The translations under genes were made by a program, and so were the position numbers. 64,000 nt of DNA from Woeseiaceae bacterium (GTDB taxonomy: Bacteria > Pseudomonadota > Gammaproteobacteria > Steroidobacterales > Woeseiaceae): contig JAHEFD010000001.1 of the NCBI GenBank assembly GCA_024640345.1, positions 82,288-146,287 on the forward strand, read 5' to 3'. Under the pieces are notes generated by a model. That model searched no databases, was not told the origin of the DNA, and was given only the letters and a program-made list of their open reading frames with translations. The first letter of the stretch is position 1. Every line of letters starts with the position of its first letter. This document shows positions 8,124-18,310 of the stretch, one piece after another.

Positions 8124-9161
8124 CTAGTTCCGGTTATCAGTCGCTGGAATTGTGTTGACAGCCGCGCCACTGAATATCTTCAACTGGCCCGCGGTTACAA
8201 CTTCGTCACCGGCAGACAGGCCGCTGACCACTTCAACAAGGCCATCCCGCCGCTGCCCAATGATGACGGTCTTTTGAATTGCCTTGCCGTCTTCTACAAC
8301 GAATACAGTCTTGTCCTGCCCGATTGGCCAGATTGCCTGCTCCGGCACCATCAGCGCATCTGGCCTGACACCGAGCGTTACGCTGACCTGTGCGAACAGG
8401 CCTGGACGCAACTTCACTTCGGGATTGGGCAGTCGCGCACGAATCGTGACATTGTGACCTGCAACGTCGATGGATGGCGCAATTGCAGTAATAACGCCTT
8501 CGAATGATGCACCCGGATATGCGCCAACCGAGACATCGATCGTCTGCCCGGGTTTCACCTGGGCCAGCAGGGTTTCCGGGATATTGAAGTCCAGGCGTAA
8601 CGGGTCAAGCTGAACTACATCGACAAGTTCCTGGCCGATCGTCGCATAGTCACCTACATTGATTTTGCGCAGTCCGACCGTGCCATCAAACGGGGCGCGA
8701 ACAACCGTTTTCGACAAACGTGTTTCGGACGATGTGAGTCGTGCAACAGCGACGTTATAGTTGGCGCGCGCTGTGTCGTAATCAGTTGCGGAAATAAGCT
8801 TGCTCTTGATGAGTTCTTTTGCGCGGTTGTAAGCCGCTTCACTCTGTTCGACGTTCGCACGGGCTTCGTTGACTTCAGCCTCGAGCACGGTCGCTTCGAT
8901 CGAGAAGAGTCGATCTCCCCTGGAGACGGTCTGCCCGTCCTCGAAATGCAATTTCAAGACCTGCCCCGGTGCCTCGGCGCGGAGAACAGCTGAGGCGTCG
9001 GCCAGAACGGTGCCGACGGCATGCACCGACGAGGACAGCGGTTGCGGGCTGACGACCATGCTCTCTACAGTCATTGCGCGACCGCCCGGCGGTCCACCCT
9101 GGGCCTGCGCAAGCGTTGATGCGGCGACGAGCGCGATTATCGAAAGACGTACGAAGTGCAT
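8124..9161 (-). CDS. RND efflux periplasmic adaptor (membrane fusion protein)
   Basis: 345 residues with a cleavable signal peptide (residues 1-20, ending AQAQ). The lipoyl/barrel-sandwich halves are visible (GQVLKLHFEDGQTVSRGD near residues 65-85 and VRAPFDGTVGLRKINVGDY near 155-175), separated by an alpha-helical hairpin (EARANVEQSEAAYNRAKEL), followed by the beta-barrel domain with LRPGLFAQVSVTLG. It links the RND pump encoded 9 bases downstream to an outer-membrane channel. This is the first gene of the adaptor-pump-speA block. The 183 bases before it hold no promoter I can assign with confidence. Confidence 0.93.
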   Translation of the reverse strand: MHFVRLSIIALVAASTLAQAQGGPPGGRAMTVESMVVSPQPLSSSVHAVGTVLADASAVLRAEAPGQVLKLHFEDGQTVSRGDRLFSIEATVLEAEVNEARANVEQSEAAYNRAKELIKSKLISATDYDTARANYNVAVARLTSSETRLSKTVVRAPFDGTVGLRKINVGDYATIGQELVDVVQLDPLRLDFNIPETLLAQVKPGQTIDVSVGAYPGASFEGVITAIAPSIDVAGHNVTIRARLPNPEVKLRPGLFAQVSVTLGVRPDALMVPEQAIWPIGQDKTVFVVEDGKAIQKTVIIGQRRDGLVEVVSGLSAGDEVVTAGQLKIFSGAAVNTIPATDNRN

Positions 9162-9344
9162 GGCTGTGATCGACCTTCTTTTGCAGTTATTTTTTTAGCA
9201 GTTGGTTCGAATCGCGCAATGGCGCAACCGACAGTGGCTGCCTGCGGCGGGGCGCCCAATATACCGGTTTGCCGGAAAATATCGACCAGAATCCACTGAT
9301 TTAGTTGCAATAACCGTCGTAACGGCTACGCCGCTGGTTGTCGG

Positions 9345-10358
9345 TCAGGTAACTCCGGGTTCCAGCATCCGGATTGATCCGGCATCCGCATCCATCTCCA
9401 CGTCAATCCCGAGTGGAATGGTGAACTGCTCGTCGATATGGCCAATCATGCTGCCGCTGAAGGCCGGAATACCCAGCGGGGCTACGTGTTCGGCGAGCAT
9501 CTCTTCCATTGTCAGTGACCCGAATCCGCCGGAAGGGTCACATTCCGTGCATCTGCCGAAGATAAAACCCCTGATCTTTCCGAGTACGCCGGACAGGGAT
9601 AACTCCGTCATCATGCGGTCGATTCGATAAACCGCTTCATCCACATCCTCGATGAACAGAATGCTTCCTTCCCAGTCGGGCAAATATTGAGAGCCTGTAA
9701 TTGCGGTTAATAATGAAAGATTTCCACCAAGTATGCGCCCTGTGGCTTTACCGCTCCTGATGGTCTGAATACGGTTTTCAGTCTGCACGAGAGTGTTTTC
9801 GGTAATGAGTTCCGGGTTGCTCAATGTGTAGTATTCGCCATTCATTACAACGCGCCTGAAATGCTCGGCGGAAAACCTGTTTAACGGGCTGGGTCCGTGG
9901 AAAGTAACGAGCCCGGTTTTGACATGTACGGCGGTAATCAGGGCAGTTGCGTCGCTGTATCCAAGCAGGACCTTGGGGTTCGAACGAATCAGGTCGTAGT
10001 CGAGCAGTGGCAGGATGCGTGGCGCACCCCAGCCGCCCCGGGCAAAAATCATTTTTATCGCCGGATCAGCGAAAAACCGGTTGATGTCACTGGCACGTGC
10101 GGCGTCTTTCCCCGCGAAATACCCATGCCGGTCGTAGTAGTTGTCACCCAGCACGACCTCAAATCCGAGCGACTCGAGTGCGTCTACCCAGATCTTCGTT
10201 GCTTCCGTTTCAAACGCAGCGGTCGCGGGACTGACCAGGCCGACCTTGTCCCCCGGGCGCAGGCGGGGTGGCTTGATAAGCGGCGCCGCACCAAACAGCG
10301 TTGCGGGAATGAGGCTGGTCGCCCCGATGGCAGATATGAATTCACGACGTTTGATCAT
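9345..10358 (-). CDS. LD-carboxypeptidase, peptidase family S66, Tat-type signal
   Basis: 337 residues. S66 enzymes cleave the L-lysyl/DAP-D-alanine bond of murein tetrapeptides during recycling, and relatives hydrolyse microcin or acyl-dipeptide substrates. Seen here: GGWGAPRILPLLDYD, then the nucleophile serine in LLGYSDAT (about residue 134), the catalytic glutamate in FIEDVDE and the histidine in MIGHIDEQF. The N-terminus MIKRREFISAIGA with a following hydrophobic stretch is a twin-arginine signal, so this copy is predicted to act in the periplasm, unlike the cytoplasmic E. coli LdcA. It is transcribed divergently from mmuM, with 55 bases between the starts. Confidence 0.88.
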   Translation of the reverse strand: MIKRREFISAIGATSLIPATLFGAAPLIKPPRLRPGDKVGLVSPATAAFETEATKIWVDALESLGFEVVLGDNYYDRHGYFAGKDAARASDINRFFADPAIKMIFARGGWGAPRILPLLDYDLIRSNPKVLLGYSDATALITAVHVKTGLVTFHGPSPLNRFSAEHFRRVVMNGEYYTLSNPELITENTLVQTENRIQTIRSGKATGRILGGNLSLLTAITGSQYLPDWEGSILFIEDVDEAVYRIDRMMTELSLSGVLGKIRGFIFGRCTECDPSGGFGSLTMEEMLAEHVAPLGIPAFSGSMIGHIDEQFTIPLGIDVEMDADAGSIRMLEPGVT

Positions 10359-10413
10359 ATTGTTATCTTTGTTGTGAGGGCTTCAGGTCCAAGTATGGCA
10401 GCGCGGATGAGAG

Positions 10414-11337
10414 ATGAACAAATTTGAGGAGGCACTGAGCAGGGATAGGGTCATCATCCTTGATGGTGGCCTGGCAACGCAGCTGGAATTCATGGGTTTC
10501 GATATCAGCGGCGGGCTGTGGTCTGCAAAACTGCTGGAAAGTAATCCCCAGGCAATAATCGACGCCCATCGTGCCTATCTCGAAGCGGGCGCGGACTGCA
10601 TCATCAGCGCAAGTTACCAGGCAAGCCGTGAAGGATTTGTCTCCATGGGCAAGTCCCCGGATGAGGCTGATCGGCTGATAGCCAGCGCCGTCGATCTCGC
10701 GCTTGTTGCGAGACGGCAATTTCTGGACGACAACCCGTCCACAAATTCATTGGCACTGGTCGCCGCGAGTGTTGGTCCATATGGAGCCACGCGGCAGGAC
10801 GGCTCCGAGTACACGGGTATCTACGATATTTCCGCCGAAGCGCTTCGCCTCTTTCACGAAGGGCGCCTGGCACTCCTGGATTCGCGTGGTGCCGATGTCC
10901 TTGCTGTGGAGACTATTCCCAATTGCGTCGAAGCGAAGGTGCTCGCGGAATTGCTGGAGCGCGTGATGACGCCTGCGTGGGTATCTTTTGCCTGTCGCGA
11001 CGGCAGTCACATCAGTGATGGCACGCGATTGGCCGAAGTGGCGGCGTTATTCGCAAACCATCCGCGTGTGCAGGCGCTGGGAATCAATTGCACGCCACCG
11101 GAATTCGTTACCTCGTTAATCGCTGAGGTGCGGCGTGCTGCACCGAGCAAAGCGATTGTCGTTTATCCGAACTCCGGCGAGACTTATCACGCCGAAGACA
11201 AAAGCTGGTCCGGCAAGTCCTGCGATTTCGATACTGACTTCAATGTAATGGACTGGCGTAGTGCAGGGGCATTGTTGATCGGCGGCTGTTGCCGAACCGG
11301 GCCGAACGACATTGCGGCTATAAAGAATCTGCTATGA
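10414..11337 (+). CDS. mmuM: Homocysteine S-methyltransferase
   Basis: 307 residues, matching MmuM/Pfam S-methyl_trans in length. It transfers a methyl group from S-methylmethionine (or a similar donor) to homocysteine, giving methionine. The N-terminal ILDGGLATQLEFMG motif, the zinc cysteine in LGINCTPPEF (about residue 225) and the C-terminal paired zinc cysteines in LIGGCCRTGPNDI are all present. The barrel is cobalamin-independent. The stop overlaps the ATG of the next gene (ATGA at 11334-11337), so the two are coupled. A methyl-transfer operon follows on the other strand, but there is no sign that the two share control. Confidence 0.92.
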   Translation: MNKFEEALSRDRVIILDGGLATQLEFMGFDISGGLWSAKLLESNPQAIIDAHRAYLEAGADCIISASYQASREGFVSMGKSPDEADRLIASAVDLALVARRQFLDDNPSTNSLALVAASVGPYGATRQDGSEYTGIYDISAEALRLFHEGRLALLDSRGADVLAVETIPNCVEAKVLAELLERVMTPAWVSFACRDGSHISDGTRLAEVAALFANHPRVQALGINCTPPEFVTSLIAEVRRAAPSKAIVVYPNSGETYHAEDKSWSGKSCDFDTDFNVMDWRSAGALLIGGCCRTGPNDIAAIKNLL

Positions 11338-12278
11338 GCATTACAAAAGTTCTGGTGCTGATAGTCGTGCTGACGCTCGCGCTGGTCGGTCTTCGATACT
11401 GGAGCAGCGAAGATGATTCGGGCGTCATTCCGGCAGCGGCGGTGGCGCCGGGAAGTTCGGTATCAGCTGGCACGCAGGAGTTTCTGGACGAAGCGGAACC
11501 TGTTCACGAAGTGGCAGAACCTGTACGCACTGATGAGCCGACCTGCCTGACGTTGAGGCAGTTCGAGCAAACCCCGGAAGTCGTCCAGGACATGGCGCGA
11601 TTGGAGCCGTTATCAGTGCATGGCACGGCGATGAGTGCCTACGAGAGCCTGGATGAAGATACGTTGCGAGGATTCGCCGAGCAGGGAGACTCCGCAGCAA
11701 TGGCAATTATCGGCGCGATTTACGTTTTGCGTGCATACGACCTGGATGAGTCGCTCGCCATCGCATGGTTGAACGATGACCAAACCATCAGCGACCTGGA
11801 TCTCGGCAACAGCCAGTTGTCCTCCGCCGCAAGCCTTTCCCTGAATGAAGCCGCCTACTGGTTTTACGAGTCTGCGATGCATGGTCGGTTGTTTGCCCTG
11901 CAAAATTACGGCAGGTCCAGGGGCAGGTTGTTCGGCGGGCCGGTCGGTCTTGGCTGGGTCAGCCAGGAAGAATACGACGCATTGAATCCAAGCGAAAAAG
12001 CGGCTTTGGTACCCGCAAACCTTTACACGCAGGTCGTCTTCGACATTGCACCGACATTGCGCAAAGGGTCGCTCGGCGTTCTTTCCCGAAGCGTTCCACA
12101 AGATCCGCTGCATGACATGGTTCGAGCTGAGCTGGCAATGGAATTCGAACAGTCATTATCGGACCGTGGCTTGCCGCCGACCAGCGAGATACCTGCTGCA
12201 TCACCGGTAATCGAAAGCCTGCTAGACCGGGTCTGCGAATCCGAATTCGAAGACTGGTCGCCGGAACTGGCGAAATAA
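11334..12278 (+). CDS. Membrane-anchored protein with Sel1-like segments, unknown function
   Basis: 314 residues from the ATG overlapping mmuM; an in-frame start 45 bases upstream lies inside mmuM and is less likely. Residues 4-24 form one hydrophobic helix (KVLVLIVVLTLALVGL), so the protein is probably anchored facing the periplasm. Residues about 120-200 contain helical segments resembling Sel1/TPR-like repeats (GFAEQGDSAAMAIIGAIYVLRA; AAYWFYESAMHGRLFALQNYG), which usually mediate protein contacts. Two cysteines at about 75 and 305 could form a disulfide. No catalytic motif is visible. It is translationally coupled to mmuM, but no shared role can be deduced. Confidence 0.75.
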   Translation: MSITKVLVLIVVLTLALVGLRYWSSEDDSGVIPAAAVAPGSSVSAGTQEFLDEAEPVHEVAEPVRTDEPTCLTLRQFEQTPEVVQDMARLEPLSVHGTAMSAYESLDEDTLRGFAEQGDSAAMAIIGAIYVLRAYDLDESLAIAWLNDDQTISDLDLGNSQLSSAASLSLNEAAYWFYESAMHGRLFALQNYGRSRGRLFGGPVGLGWVSQEEYDALNPSEKAALVPANLYTQVVFDIAPTLRKGSLGVLSRSVPQDPLHDMVRAELAMEFEQSLSDRGLPPTSEIPAASPVIESLLDRVCESEFEDWSPELAK

Positions 12279-12303
12279 CAAAGACAGGTAATCCTGTTGT
12301 TGG

Positions 12304-12327
12304 CCCCGGTTGGCTCATCCGCCGGGG
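12304..12327. terminator. Possible hairpin between convergent genes
   Basis: CCCCGG at 12304-12309 pairs with CCGGGG at 12322-12327, between the hypothetical protein gene (+) and the end of the corrinoid operon (-). There is no T-run on either side, so a terminator role is only suggested by position. Confidence 0.35.
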
Positions 12328-12384
12328 AGTATCGCTTACGTTGCGTAACGCTGGTGTCCTGCTGCTCGCAGCGCTGAAAATTGA

Positions 12385-13929
12385 TCAGGAAGAAACGACC
12401 TGGGTGTTGCCGCGCCGTCGACCAGCGCGTCCGCGTCGGCCTGCGGGCGCTTTCGGCGCCTTCCTGGCTGGCGGTGGTGGAAGGTCCGGCAACTTTTCCT
12501 GTTTTTCGAAGCCGGCCTTAACAATATCGCGCATCGCCTGGTCGATGGCCGGGTCGGTTTCGATGGGCTGGTAGGAAGCCAGTCTCTTTTCCACCTCATC
12601 GATGGCGCGCTGGTTCAAATCTTTTGCGCCCGCTTTTTCCCAGGTCTCGCGATTTTCACGATCGATCACCGGGTCCGTGAGATAGAGCTCGTTTGGCCAG
12701 TGCTTCAGCGTGTGCGGGCTTGTTATCAGGTGATCGTCGCGCATCAGATCGCTGACGATATCGTCTATGGGCAGATCGTCCAGCACTTCTATTTCGCGAA
12801 CGAAATGTAATGATTGTCCGCAAACCTCGTTGTCGAATACGAGCTTCGGCAGACTGAAGGTCAGCACGAAATCGAGCATGCCCGGTCCTGATACGGAATT
12901 GACCCCTGCAATCGCAGCCAGCAACGCGCTGGAAAACGTTTCGCCACCGGCCTGCGCGTCCAGGAACTTTCCGTCGGACAGGGCCATATAGGCCTGGGTT
13001 GGTAAATTGAGGCTCTTCGCGATAGCGACGTAGGCAACGTTGAGGTGCTGGGCCTCGATGGCAGCCATTGGTGAGCTCGCCGCCTTCATATGAAACGTTG
13101 CCGGGGCACCGCCAAAAACGACGGGAGCGCCGGGGCGAATCACTTGGGCCATCGTTATGCCGGTCAGTACGTCCACGCAGTGGAAGATGAGCGCGCCAAC
13201 CAGGGTCACCGGTGCGATAAGGCCCATAAGCGTTACCGGGACAATTTCGACCGGGATACCGGCTTCGACACAGTCCAGCAGGTTCTGGCATGAGTCCTCG
13301 CCGAAGCGGAAATTGCCAGTTGCTGTGATCGTGAAAATCGACATTGGTTTTGCGATCAGGTCCGCCCGGTCGGCGCGAAACATCTGCATCATGTCGGCCA
13401 TGCGAGGCACACCATGTTCGCCGAAGGCGCCGGACACGACGGGTTTTTTCGACGTTGTCAGGGTCATGTACAGGCGCCAGACATCCGATACACGCGGTTC
13501 GATGTCTTTGTTGGTCGAAAAAGCGGTTGCGAGGTAGGCAATGTGATCCAGGCCATCGCACAGGCGTGCGTATTCGATGAAGTCCGTCGAATTGGCGAGA
13601 CGAGTTTCGCCGGAGCGATGATCGAGGATTTTCAGTCCGCTTGAGCCGGGCACGTAATGCACATTATTGCCGCCGATATCGGCGTGGGCACCGCCATCCC
13701 GATTGAAGAGCGTGAAAGACGAGGGCGCATCTGCGATCGCTTTCTCAACGACATCGACGGGGAACAGAATTCGCTTGCCGCTTGCGTCGGTTTTCAGGCC
13801 GTGGTCCAGCAGGCGCTGTTTCATAACCGGTCCGCGGATTTCCATGCCGACTTCGGCCATCAATCGTTTGGCCTCGTTTAGTATGTTTTCGATCTGTTCG
13901 TCACTAAGGACGGTTAAAGTTGGACGCAT
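12385..13929 (-). CDS. MttB-family corrinoid methyltransferase (non-pyrrolysine), copy 1
   Basis: 514 residues, full length for the trimethylamine methyltransferase (MttB) superfamily, a TIM-barrel group that moves a methyl from an amine to a corrinoid protein. Family features seen: N-terminal [55 protein letters not shown] and [11 protein letters not shown] in the barrel, and a C-terminal [15 protein letters not shown] helix. There is no in-frame amber codon, so it belongs with the non-Pyl enzymes such as glycine betaine methyltransferase MtgB. The last 25 or so residues form a Pro/Lys/Arg-rich tail ([10 protein letters not shown]). It is the last gene of the operon, 13 bases after copy 2. 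Substrate unknown. Confidence 0.9.
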   Translation of the reverse strand: MRPTLTVLSDEQIENILNEAKRLMAEVGMEIRGPVMKQRLLDHGLKTDASGKRILFPVDVVEKAIADAPSSFTLFNRDGGAHADIGGNNVHYVPGSSGLKILDHRSGETRLANSTDFIEYARLCDGLDHIAYLATAFSTNKDIEPRVSDVWRLYMTLTTSKKPVVSGAFGEHGVPRMADMMQMFRADRADLIAKPMSIFTITATGNFRFGEDSCQNLLDCVEAGIPVEIVPVTLMGLIAPVTLVGALIFHCVDVLTGITMAQVIRPGAPVVFGGAPATFHMKAASSPMAAIEAQHLNVAYVAIAKSLNLPTQAYMALSDGKFLDAQAGGETFSSALLAAIAGVNSVSGPGMLDFVLTFSLPKLVFDNEVCGQSLHFVREIEVLDDLPIDDIVSDLMRDDHLITSPHTLKHWPNELYLTDPVIDRENRETWEKAGAKDLNQRAIDEVEKRLASYQPIETDPAIDQAMRDIVKAGFEKQEKLPDLPPPPARKAPKAPAGRRGRAGRRRGNTQVVSS

Positions 13930-13942
13930 GGGTATTCCCTGG

Positions 13943-15490
13943 TTAGTGAATCTTGGCGATCTCTTCTTTTCGTTTGGCTACGTAGCTCTGTAGCGCTTCC
14001 TCGATTGCCGGATCGATCGGCGGTTTTTCGTAGCTGGCGAGGAGCGACTTCCAAATCTTATTGGCGCGAGTTGCTGTATCCATGCTCCCGCCTTCCTGCC
14101 ATGCCTCGAAATTCTGCCGGTTTGACACGAGCGGGGCATAGAATGCGGTTTCATATCTTTCCAGTGTGTGAGCGGTGCCGAAGTGATGGCCGCCTGGCGG
14201 AACTTCCGTAATTGTAGCAAGCGCCAATTCGTCATCGTTGACAGCGATCGGTTTCAACGTCTCGGCCATCATCTGCAGCATTTCCGCATCAACAATCAGT
14301 TTTTCGAATGACGCCGTCAGGCCGCCTTCAAGCCATCCGGCAGCGTGGTTGACCAGGTTTGCGTGCCCCATGATCGTGCCCCACAGCGACATCTGGCTCT
14401 CATAGGCTGATTGTGCGTCGACACAGTTTGACGTTGTCGTATTGCTCGAACGGTATGGAATACCAAGTCGGCGGGCAATCTGGCCGCTGGCAAATGCCAT
14501 CTTCGTATATTCGGGTGTGCCGAGAGCAGGCGCACCGCTTTGCATATCGACATTCGATGCAAACGCGCCGTACATGACCGGCGCTCCGGGCCGCACGATT
14601 TGCGCCAGCGTTACCACCGCCAGTACTTCGGCGGTCTGTTGTGCGAGTGTGCCAGCCAGTGTTGCCGGGCTCATCGACCCTGCCAGCGTAAATGGTGTGA
14701 TGCAGGTGACCTGCAGGGCACGGGCCAGCTCGATAACGGCTTCCGTCATCGGGATATCAAGTTGCATTGGCGAATTGGTATTGATGATCGCAAGCAACGC
14801 AGGCTCTTTCTCCAGTTCCTCGCGGCTTTCGCCAAACGCAATTCTCGTCATTTCAAGGCCATCGACGATTCGAGTCCGGCCGAGCGCCACACCCTGTGCG
14901 TTCTTGTCCATCAGCGTAAATTGAGCGAGGTGAAGATCGAGATGCCGCGACTCGGGCGGCAGGTCCATCGGCTCGAAACACCCGCCACCTTCCTGGTGGA
15001 TGATGTTCAGGCTTTGCACGAGTCTCAGGTAGTCGCACATTTCTTCAAAGTTGCCGGGCCGGCGGCCCTTGTCGAGATCACTGACGAATGCGGGACCGCC
15101 TACTGCCGTGAACACGATGTTGTTGGAGCCGATATGCAAATTGCGCTCGGGGTTTCGCGCTCTCAGACCGAACTCCGCAGGCGCGTGCGCCAGCATTTCT
15201 GTGACCAGACCGCGGTCGAACCGGACCATGCCATCCTGGTCGCCGGTATCGGCGCCAGCGGCCTTCAGATAGCCGCGACATTCCTCCTGCAGAAATCGGA
15301 ATCCCTTCGTTTCCAGGATCGTCAACGCTGCGTTGACGATGGCTTCAACCTGGTCCGTGCTGAGAATTTCTATCGGTGCGAAAGGATTTCGCACGGTTTG
15401 CCAGGGCAACTGTCGTACCGCATTGACGTTGCGCCTCTGACGATGTCCGCGACGGCTCACTGCAGCACCGCTATTGAATCGTGTCGCCAT
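13943..15490 (-). CDS. MttB-family corrinoid methyltransferase (non-pyrrolysine), copy 2
   Basis: 515 residues. The first 25 are Arg-rich ([16 protein letters not shown]), then the family domain: [22 protein letters not shown], a [20 protein letters not shown] loop, [18 protein letters not shown] and [13 protein letters not shown] in the barrel, and [17 protein letters not shown] near the end. No in-frame stop, so no pyrrolysine. Its ATG lies 34 bases inside the preceding MetF-like gene, indicating tight coupling. It differs clearly from copies 1 and 3 outside these motifs, so it probably has a different methyl donor. Cytoplasmic, expected to dock on the corrinoid protein at 20196-20897. Confidence 0.9.
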   Translation of the reverse strand: MATRFNSGAAVSRRGHRQRRNVNAVRQLPWQTVRNPFAPIEILSTDQVEAIVNAALTILETKGFRFLQEECRGYLKAAGADTGDQDGMVRFDRGLVTEMLAHAPAEFGLRARNPERNLHIGSNNIVFTAVGGPAFVSDLDKGRRPGNFEEMCDYLRLVQSLNIIHQEGGGCFEPMDLPPESRHLDLHLAQFTLMDKNAQGVALGRTRIVDGLEMTRIAFGESREELEKEPALLAIINTNSPMQLDIPMTEAVIELARALQVTCITPFTLAGSMSPATLAGTLAQQTAEVLAVVTLAQIVRPGAPVMYGAFASNVDMQSGAPALGTPEYTKMAFASGQIARRLGIPYRSSNTTTSNCVDAQSAYESQMSLWGTIMGHANLVNHAAGWLEGGLTASFEKLIVDAEMLQMMAETLKPIAVNDDELALATITEVPPGGHHFGTAHTLERYETAFYAPLVSNRQNFEAWQEGGSMDTATRANKIWKSLLASYEKPPIDPAIEEALQSYVAKRKEEIAKIH

Positions 15491-16308
15491 TTTTCCGTGG
15501 CTTCAACCTGGTTGAAACAGAAGATGTGGTATCCGGCGATAAGGTTGTCGGGGTCCGCCTGGTATCTGGCTAGTTTCAACACCAGTTCATCCGGCTTGTA
15601 GGTGCTCGATTTCATCAGTTGCGCCGCAATATTTGGTTTCTTGCGAAGAAACCTCAGTGAGTCGCCGACGCCGATCCTGAATGACGTTTTGATCAGCCGG
15701 TTGCGATCGATAACGCCGGGTAAGCCGATCCAGACAGGCAGCGTAATGCCCCTGGCCCTCATGTCGTGCAGCCACGAGCCCAGGAAGTCCGAGTCAAAAC
15801 ACATTTGGGTCACCATGTACTGGCAGAGCGCCTGTTTCTTCTGCAGCTCACTGAACAGTGTCGCGCTGTCGACGTCAGGGTGCCCTTCCGGGTGCGCGCC
15901 CACGCCAATTTCACGGATGTCATGATCGATTCCCTCGAGTGCCGAAAGCAGCTGGAAGGCGCTTGAGAATTCCCCTTCCGGTTTGGGTCGATCGCCTCCC
16001 GGAACGAAAAGGCTTTCGATTTTCATCTTCTTAAGCTGCCGCACGATGTCTCTGAGGTGATCGTGATTGCGGACGTTTTTCGCCGCAATATGCGGCACCA
16101 CGCGAAACCCGGCGTCAACCAGCCGCCACGTCAGTTCCAGTGTCTCATCCACGCCCTTGCTCGGTGAGCAGGTCACTGCAACATAGGAATTCGGTTCGAG
16201 CACCTTAAGTTTCTCCTCGATTCCCGGTGCAGGAAAGATTTCCATATAGGCTTCGTGCAAATCATGGAGAAGCACTTTTCGCTCGATTTCAGATGCCGGT
16301 CGTTTCAC
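15457..16308 (-). CDS. Methylenetetrahydrofolate reductase-like protein
   Basis: 283 residues with a MetF-type barrel: VAVTCSPSKGVDETLELTWRL, VVPHIAAKNVRNHDHLRDI, SLFVPGGDRPKPEG, IGVGAHPEGHPDVDS, KKQALCQYMVTQMCFDSDF and LPVWIGLPGVIDRN follow the order of the FAD-dependent enzymes. In this operon it would oxidise methyl-THF made by the methyltransferase at 18311 to methylene-THF, the reverse of its usual biosynthetic direction; this is inference from context. The start is GTG at 16308, overlapping the stop of the RACE gene by four bases. It diverges from housekeeping MetF in the early sequence, so a dedicated catabolic copy is likely. Confidence 0.85.
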   Translation of the reverse strand: MKRPASEIERKVLLHDLHEAYMEIFPAPGIEEKLKVLEPNSYVAVTCSPSKGVDETLELTWRLVDAGFRVVPHIAAKNVRNHDHLRDIVRQLKKMKIESLFVPGGDRPKPEGEFSSAFQLLSALEGIDHDIREIGVGAHPEGHPDVDSATLFSELQKKQALCQYMVTQMCFDSDFLGSWLHDMRARGITLPVWIGLPGVIDRNRLIKTSFRIGVGDSLRFLRKKPNIAAQLMKSSTYKPDELVLKLARYQADPDNLIAGYHIFCFNQVEATEKWRHDSIAVLQ

Positions 16309-18305
16309 CGCCTACGTCTCCTGCGACCGCTGGTCGTCATCTGCACTGTTTTTTTCGGAAGTTTGACCACTTTCTCGAGTTCGTCGAATGCATCTGCGTC
16401 ATGTGGAATAGCCATCGCTGCCACGAAATGATGTTGAAACCTTTCCTCGACGGCGGTTTCAATTTTCTCGACATTCCTCGTTTGTTTTTCGATCTCGGAT
16501 CGCGAGTTGTTGTCGAGCAAGGCGATTCTCGCGCCGGTGCCCGCCGCATTGCCGGCCGATGAGACCATGTCCAGTCTGCAATCGGGAATCATTCCGAGAA
16601 CCATCGCGTACTTGACATCGATGTGCGCACCGAAAGCACCGGCCAGCCGAATACGATCGACTTTTTCAACGCCGAGTTTTTCCATTAACAGTCGAGCGCC
16701 GGCATAAAGGGCCGCTTTTGCAAGCTGAATGGCCCGCACGTCATTCTGCTGGACGGTGATATCACGTTCACCTCGCAACAGCGTATAGGAAAAGGTTCTT
16801 CCGTCGGCGGTAACCCGGTCCGACCGTTTGGCAGCATCTCCGGAAATAGTGCCATCGGAATTGATTACACCGGCGAGATACAGCTCTGCAATCGCCTCGA
16901 TAATTCCGGAGCCGCAAATGCCGGTAACGCCACAGGCCGGTATCGAGTCGGGAAATGCCGGGTCGTCTGACCACAGTTCCGATCCAATGATCCTGTACCT
17001 GGGCTCAAGGGTTTCCGGGTCAATTCGCACCCTTTCAATAGCGCCAGGCGCCGCTCGCTGGCCGGAGCTTATCTGGGCACCTTCAAATGCAGGCCCGGTC
17101 GGGCTCGATGCGGCGAGTATCCGGTCACGATTGCCGAGAAGCATTTCAGCGTTCGTGCCGACATCGACGATCAGTGATATTTCCTCGCGTTCGTAGGGGG
17201 ATTCCGCCAACAGAACACCGGCTGCATCGGCACCGACGTGTCCGGCGATGCATGGCAGCGCATATACATAACCGCCGCTGTTGATTGTAAGTCCCAGATC
17301 GCGCGCCGGCAGGCTTGCAGCGGCGTCGCTTGCCAGGGCGAATGGTGCCATGCCGAGCTCGACCGGGTTCAGCCCCATAACCAGGTGCATCATGATCGGG
17401 TTGCCGACAATCGTGACTTCAACGACCGTATCGAGGCTCAGCTTGGCGTCAGATACAACCTCTGCGATCAGGTTGTTAATAGCCTCGCGAACAACAGCCG
17501 TCAGCTCCGTTTCCCCGCCTTCGTTCATCATGATGTAGGAAACGCGGCTCATGAGATCCTCGCCAAAGCGGATCTGTGGATTCATCTGGCCGGCGCTCGA
17601 CAGAACCTCGCCGCTCGCAAGATCGCAGAGATGCGCGGCGATCGTGGTCGAGCCAATATCGATCGCAACGCCATACAGTTTGGTTTTGAGCCCGGGCCAG
17701 ACAGCAACTATTTCGCCATCACTTCGAACAGCGGCAGTGACCTGCCAGTCTTCCTTGCGCAGCACCGTCTGCAACGTCTGCAGTGCAGGTAGTGATATCC
17801 GCAGGTCCTCCAGTTGCCAGTCACGCTGAAGTGCCAGCTTCAATCGCTCGAGATCGCCGCTCGGATCGTGCATGTCGGGCTTCGTCACCTCGACAAAGTA
17901 GGCGTGCGTGGCCGGGTTTATCTGGATGTCATGCGCTTCGTGCTGTTTGCGAACCACCTGCTTGTGCACCTGGCTCGATGCGGGAACATCGATCGCAACG
18001 TCACCCAGCAGCAGCGCCTGGCACCCGAGGCGACGATTGTTAGCGAGTTTTCTGCGTTCGGAATACCGCGATTCCGTTTCTCCGCGCGCCGACAGGTTTT
18101 CCAGCCGGGAATCGATGCCGTGTTTCGATAGTTCACCTTCGGTTACGACGACCTGGCATCGTCCGCAGAGCGCCCGGCCGCCGCAAACAGAGTCGAGATC
18201 GACACCCAGGCTGCGTGCAGCCTGGAGGACCGGCGTTCCTTTTGGAAATCGACCTCGCTTCCCGGACGGGGAAAATACGATCAGTGGTTCATTCTTGTCG
18301 GCCAT
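16305..18305 (-). CDS. Reductive activator of corrinoid enzymes (RACE protein, DUF4445/ASKHA type)
   Basis: 666 residues. Methyltransferase corrinoids drift to inactive Co(II); RACE proteins reduce them back to Co(I) using ATP. The N-terminal domain has a plant-type [2Fe-2S] pattern: C41-x5-C47-x2-C50 and C95 in RRLGCQALL. After a linker, an ASKHA ATPase-like domain starts near residue 210 (YGVAIDIGSTTIAAHLCDL) with later LIVDVGTNAEMLLGN, CGVTGICGSGIIEAIAEL and IRLAGAFGAHIDVKYA motifs. The ATG at 18305 is preferred to an upstream in-frame start that would overlap the neighbouring gene. The last residues are GRRRRRR, part of the Arg-rich pattern seen across this operon. Confidence 0.92.
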   Translation of the reverse strand: MADKNEPLIVFSPSGKRGRFPKGTPVLQAARSLGVDLDSVCGGRALCGRCQVVVTEGELSKHGIDSRLENLSARGETESRYSERRKLANNRRLGCQALLLGDVAIDVPASSQVHKQVVRKQHEAHDIQINPATHAYFVEVTKPDMHDPSGDLERLKLALQRDWQLEDLRISLPALQTLQTVLRKEDWQVTAAVRSDGEIVAVWPGLKTKLYGVAIDIGSTTIAAHLCDLASGEVLSSAGQMNPQIRFGEDLMSRVSYIMMNEGGETELTAVVREAINNLIAEVVSDAKLSLDTVVEVTIVGNPIMMHLVMGLNPVELGMAPFALASDAAASLPARDLGLTINSGGYVYALPCIAGHVGADAAGVLLAESPYEREEISLIVDVGTNAEMLLGNRDRILAASSPTGPAFEGAQISSGQRAAPGAIERVRIDPETLEPRYRIIGSELWSDDPAFPDSIPACGVTGICGSGIIEAIAELYLAGVINSDGTISGDAAKRSDRVTADGRTFSYTLLRGERDITVQQNDVRAIQLAKAALYAGARLLMEKLGVEKVDRIRLAGAFGAHIDVKYAMVLGMIPDCRLDMVSSAGNAAGTGARIALLDNNSRSEIEKQTRNVEKIETAVEERFQHHFVAAMAIPHDADAFDELEKVVKLPKKTVQMTTSGRRRRRR

Positions 18306-18310
18306 GGTGT

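Noticed and set aside
9162-9344. Promoter for the RND-speA block
   Set aside because: A TATATT on the minus strand (9263-9258) could be a -10 box, but nothing resembling -35 lies 16-18 bases upstream, so I did not list it.
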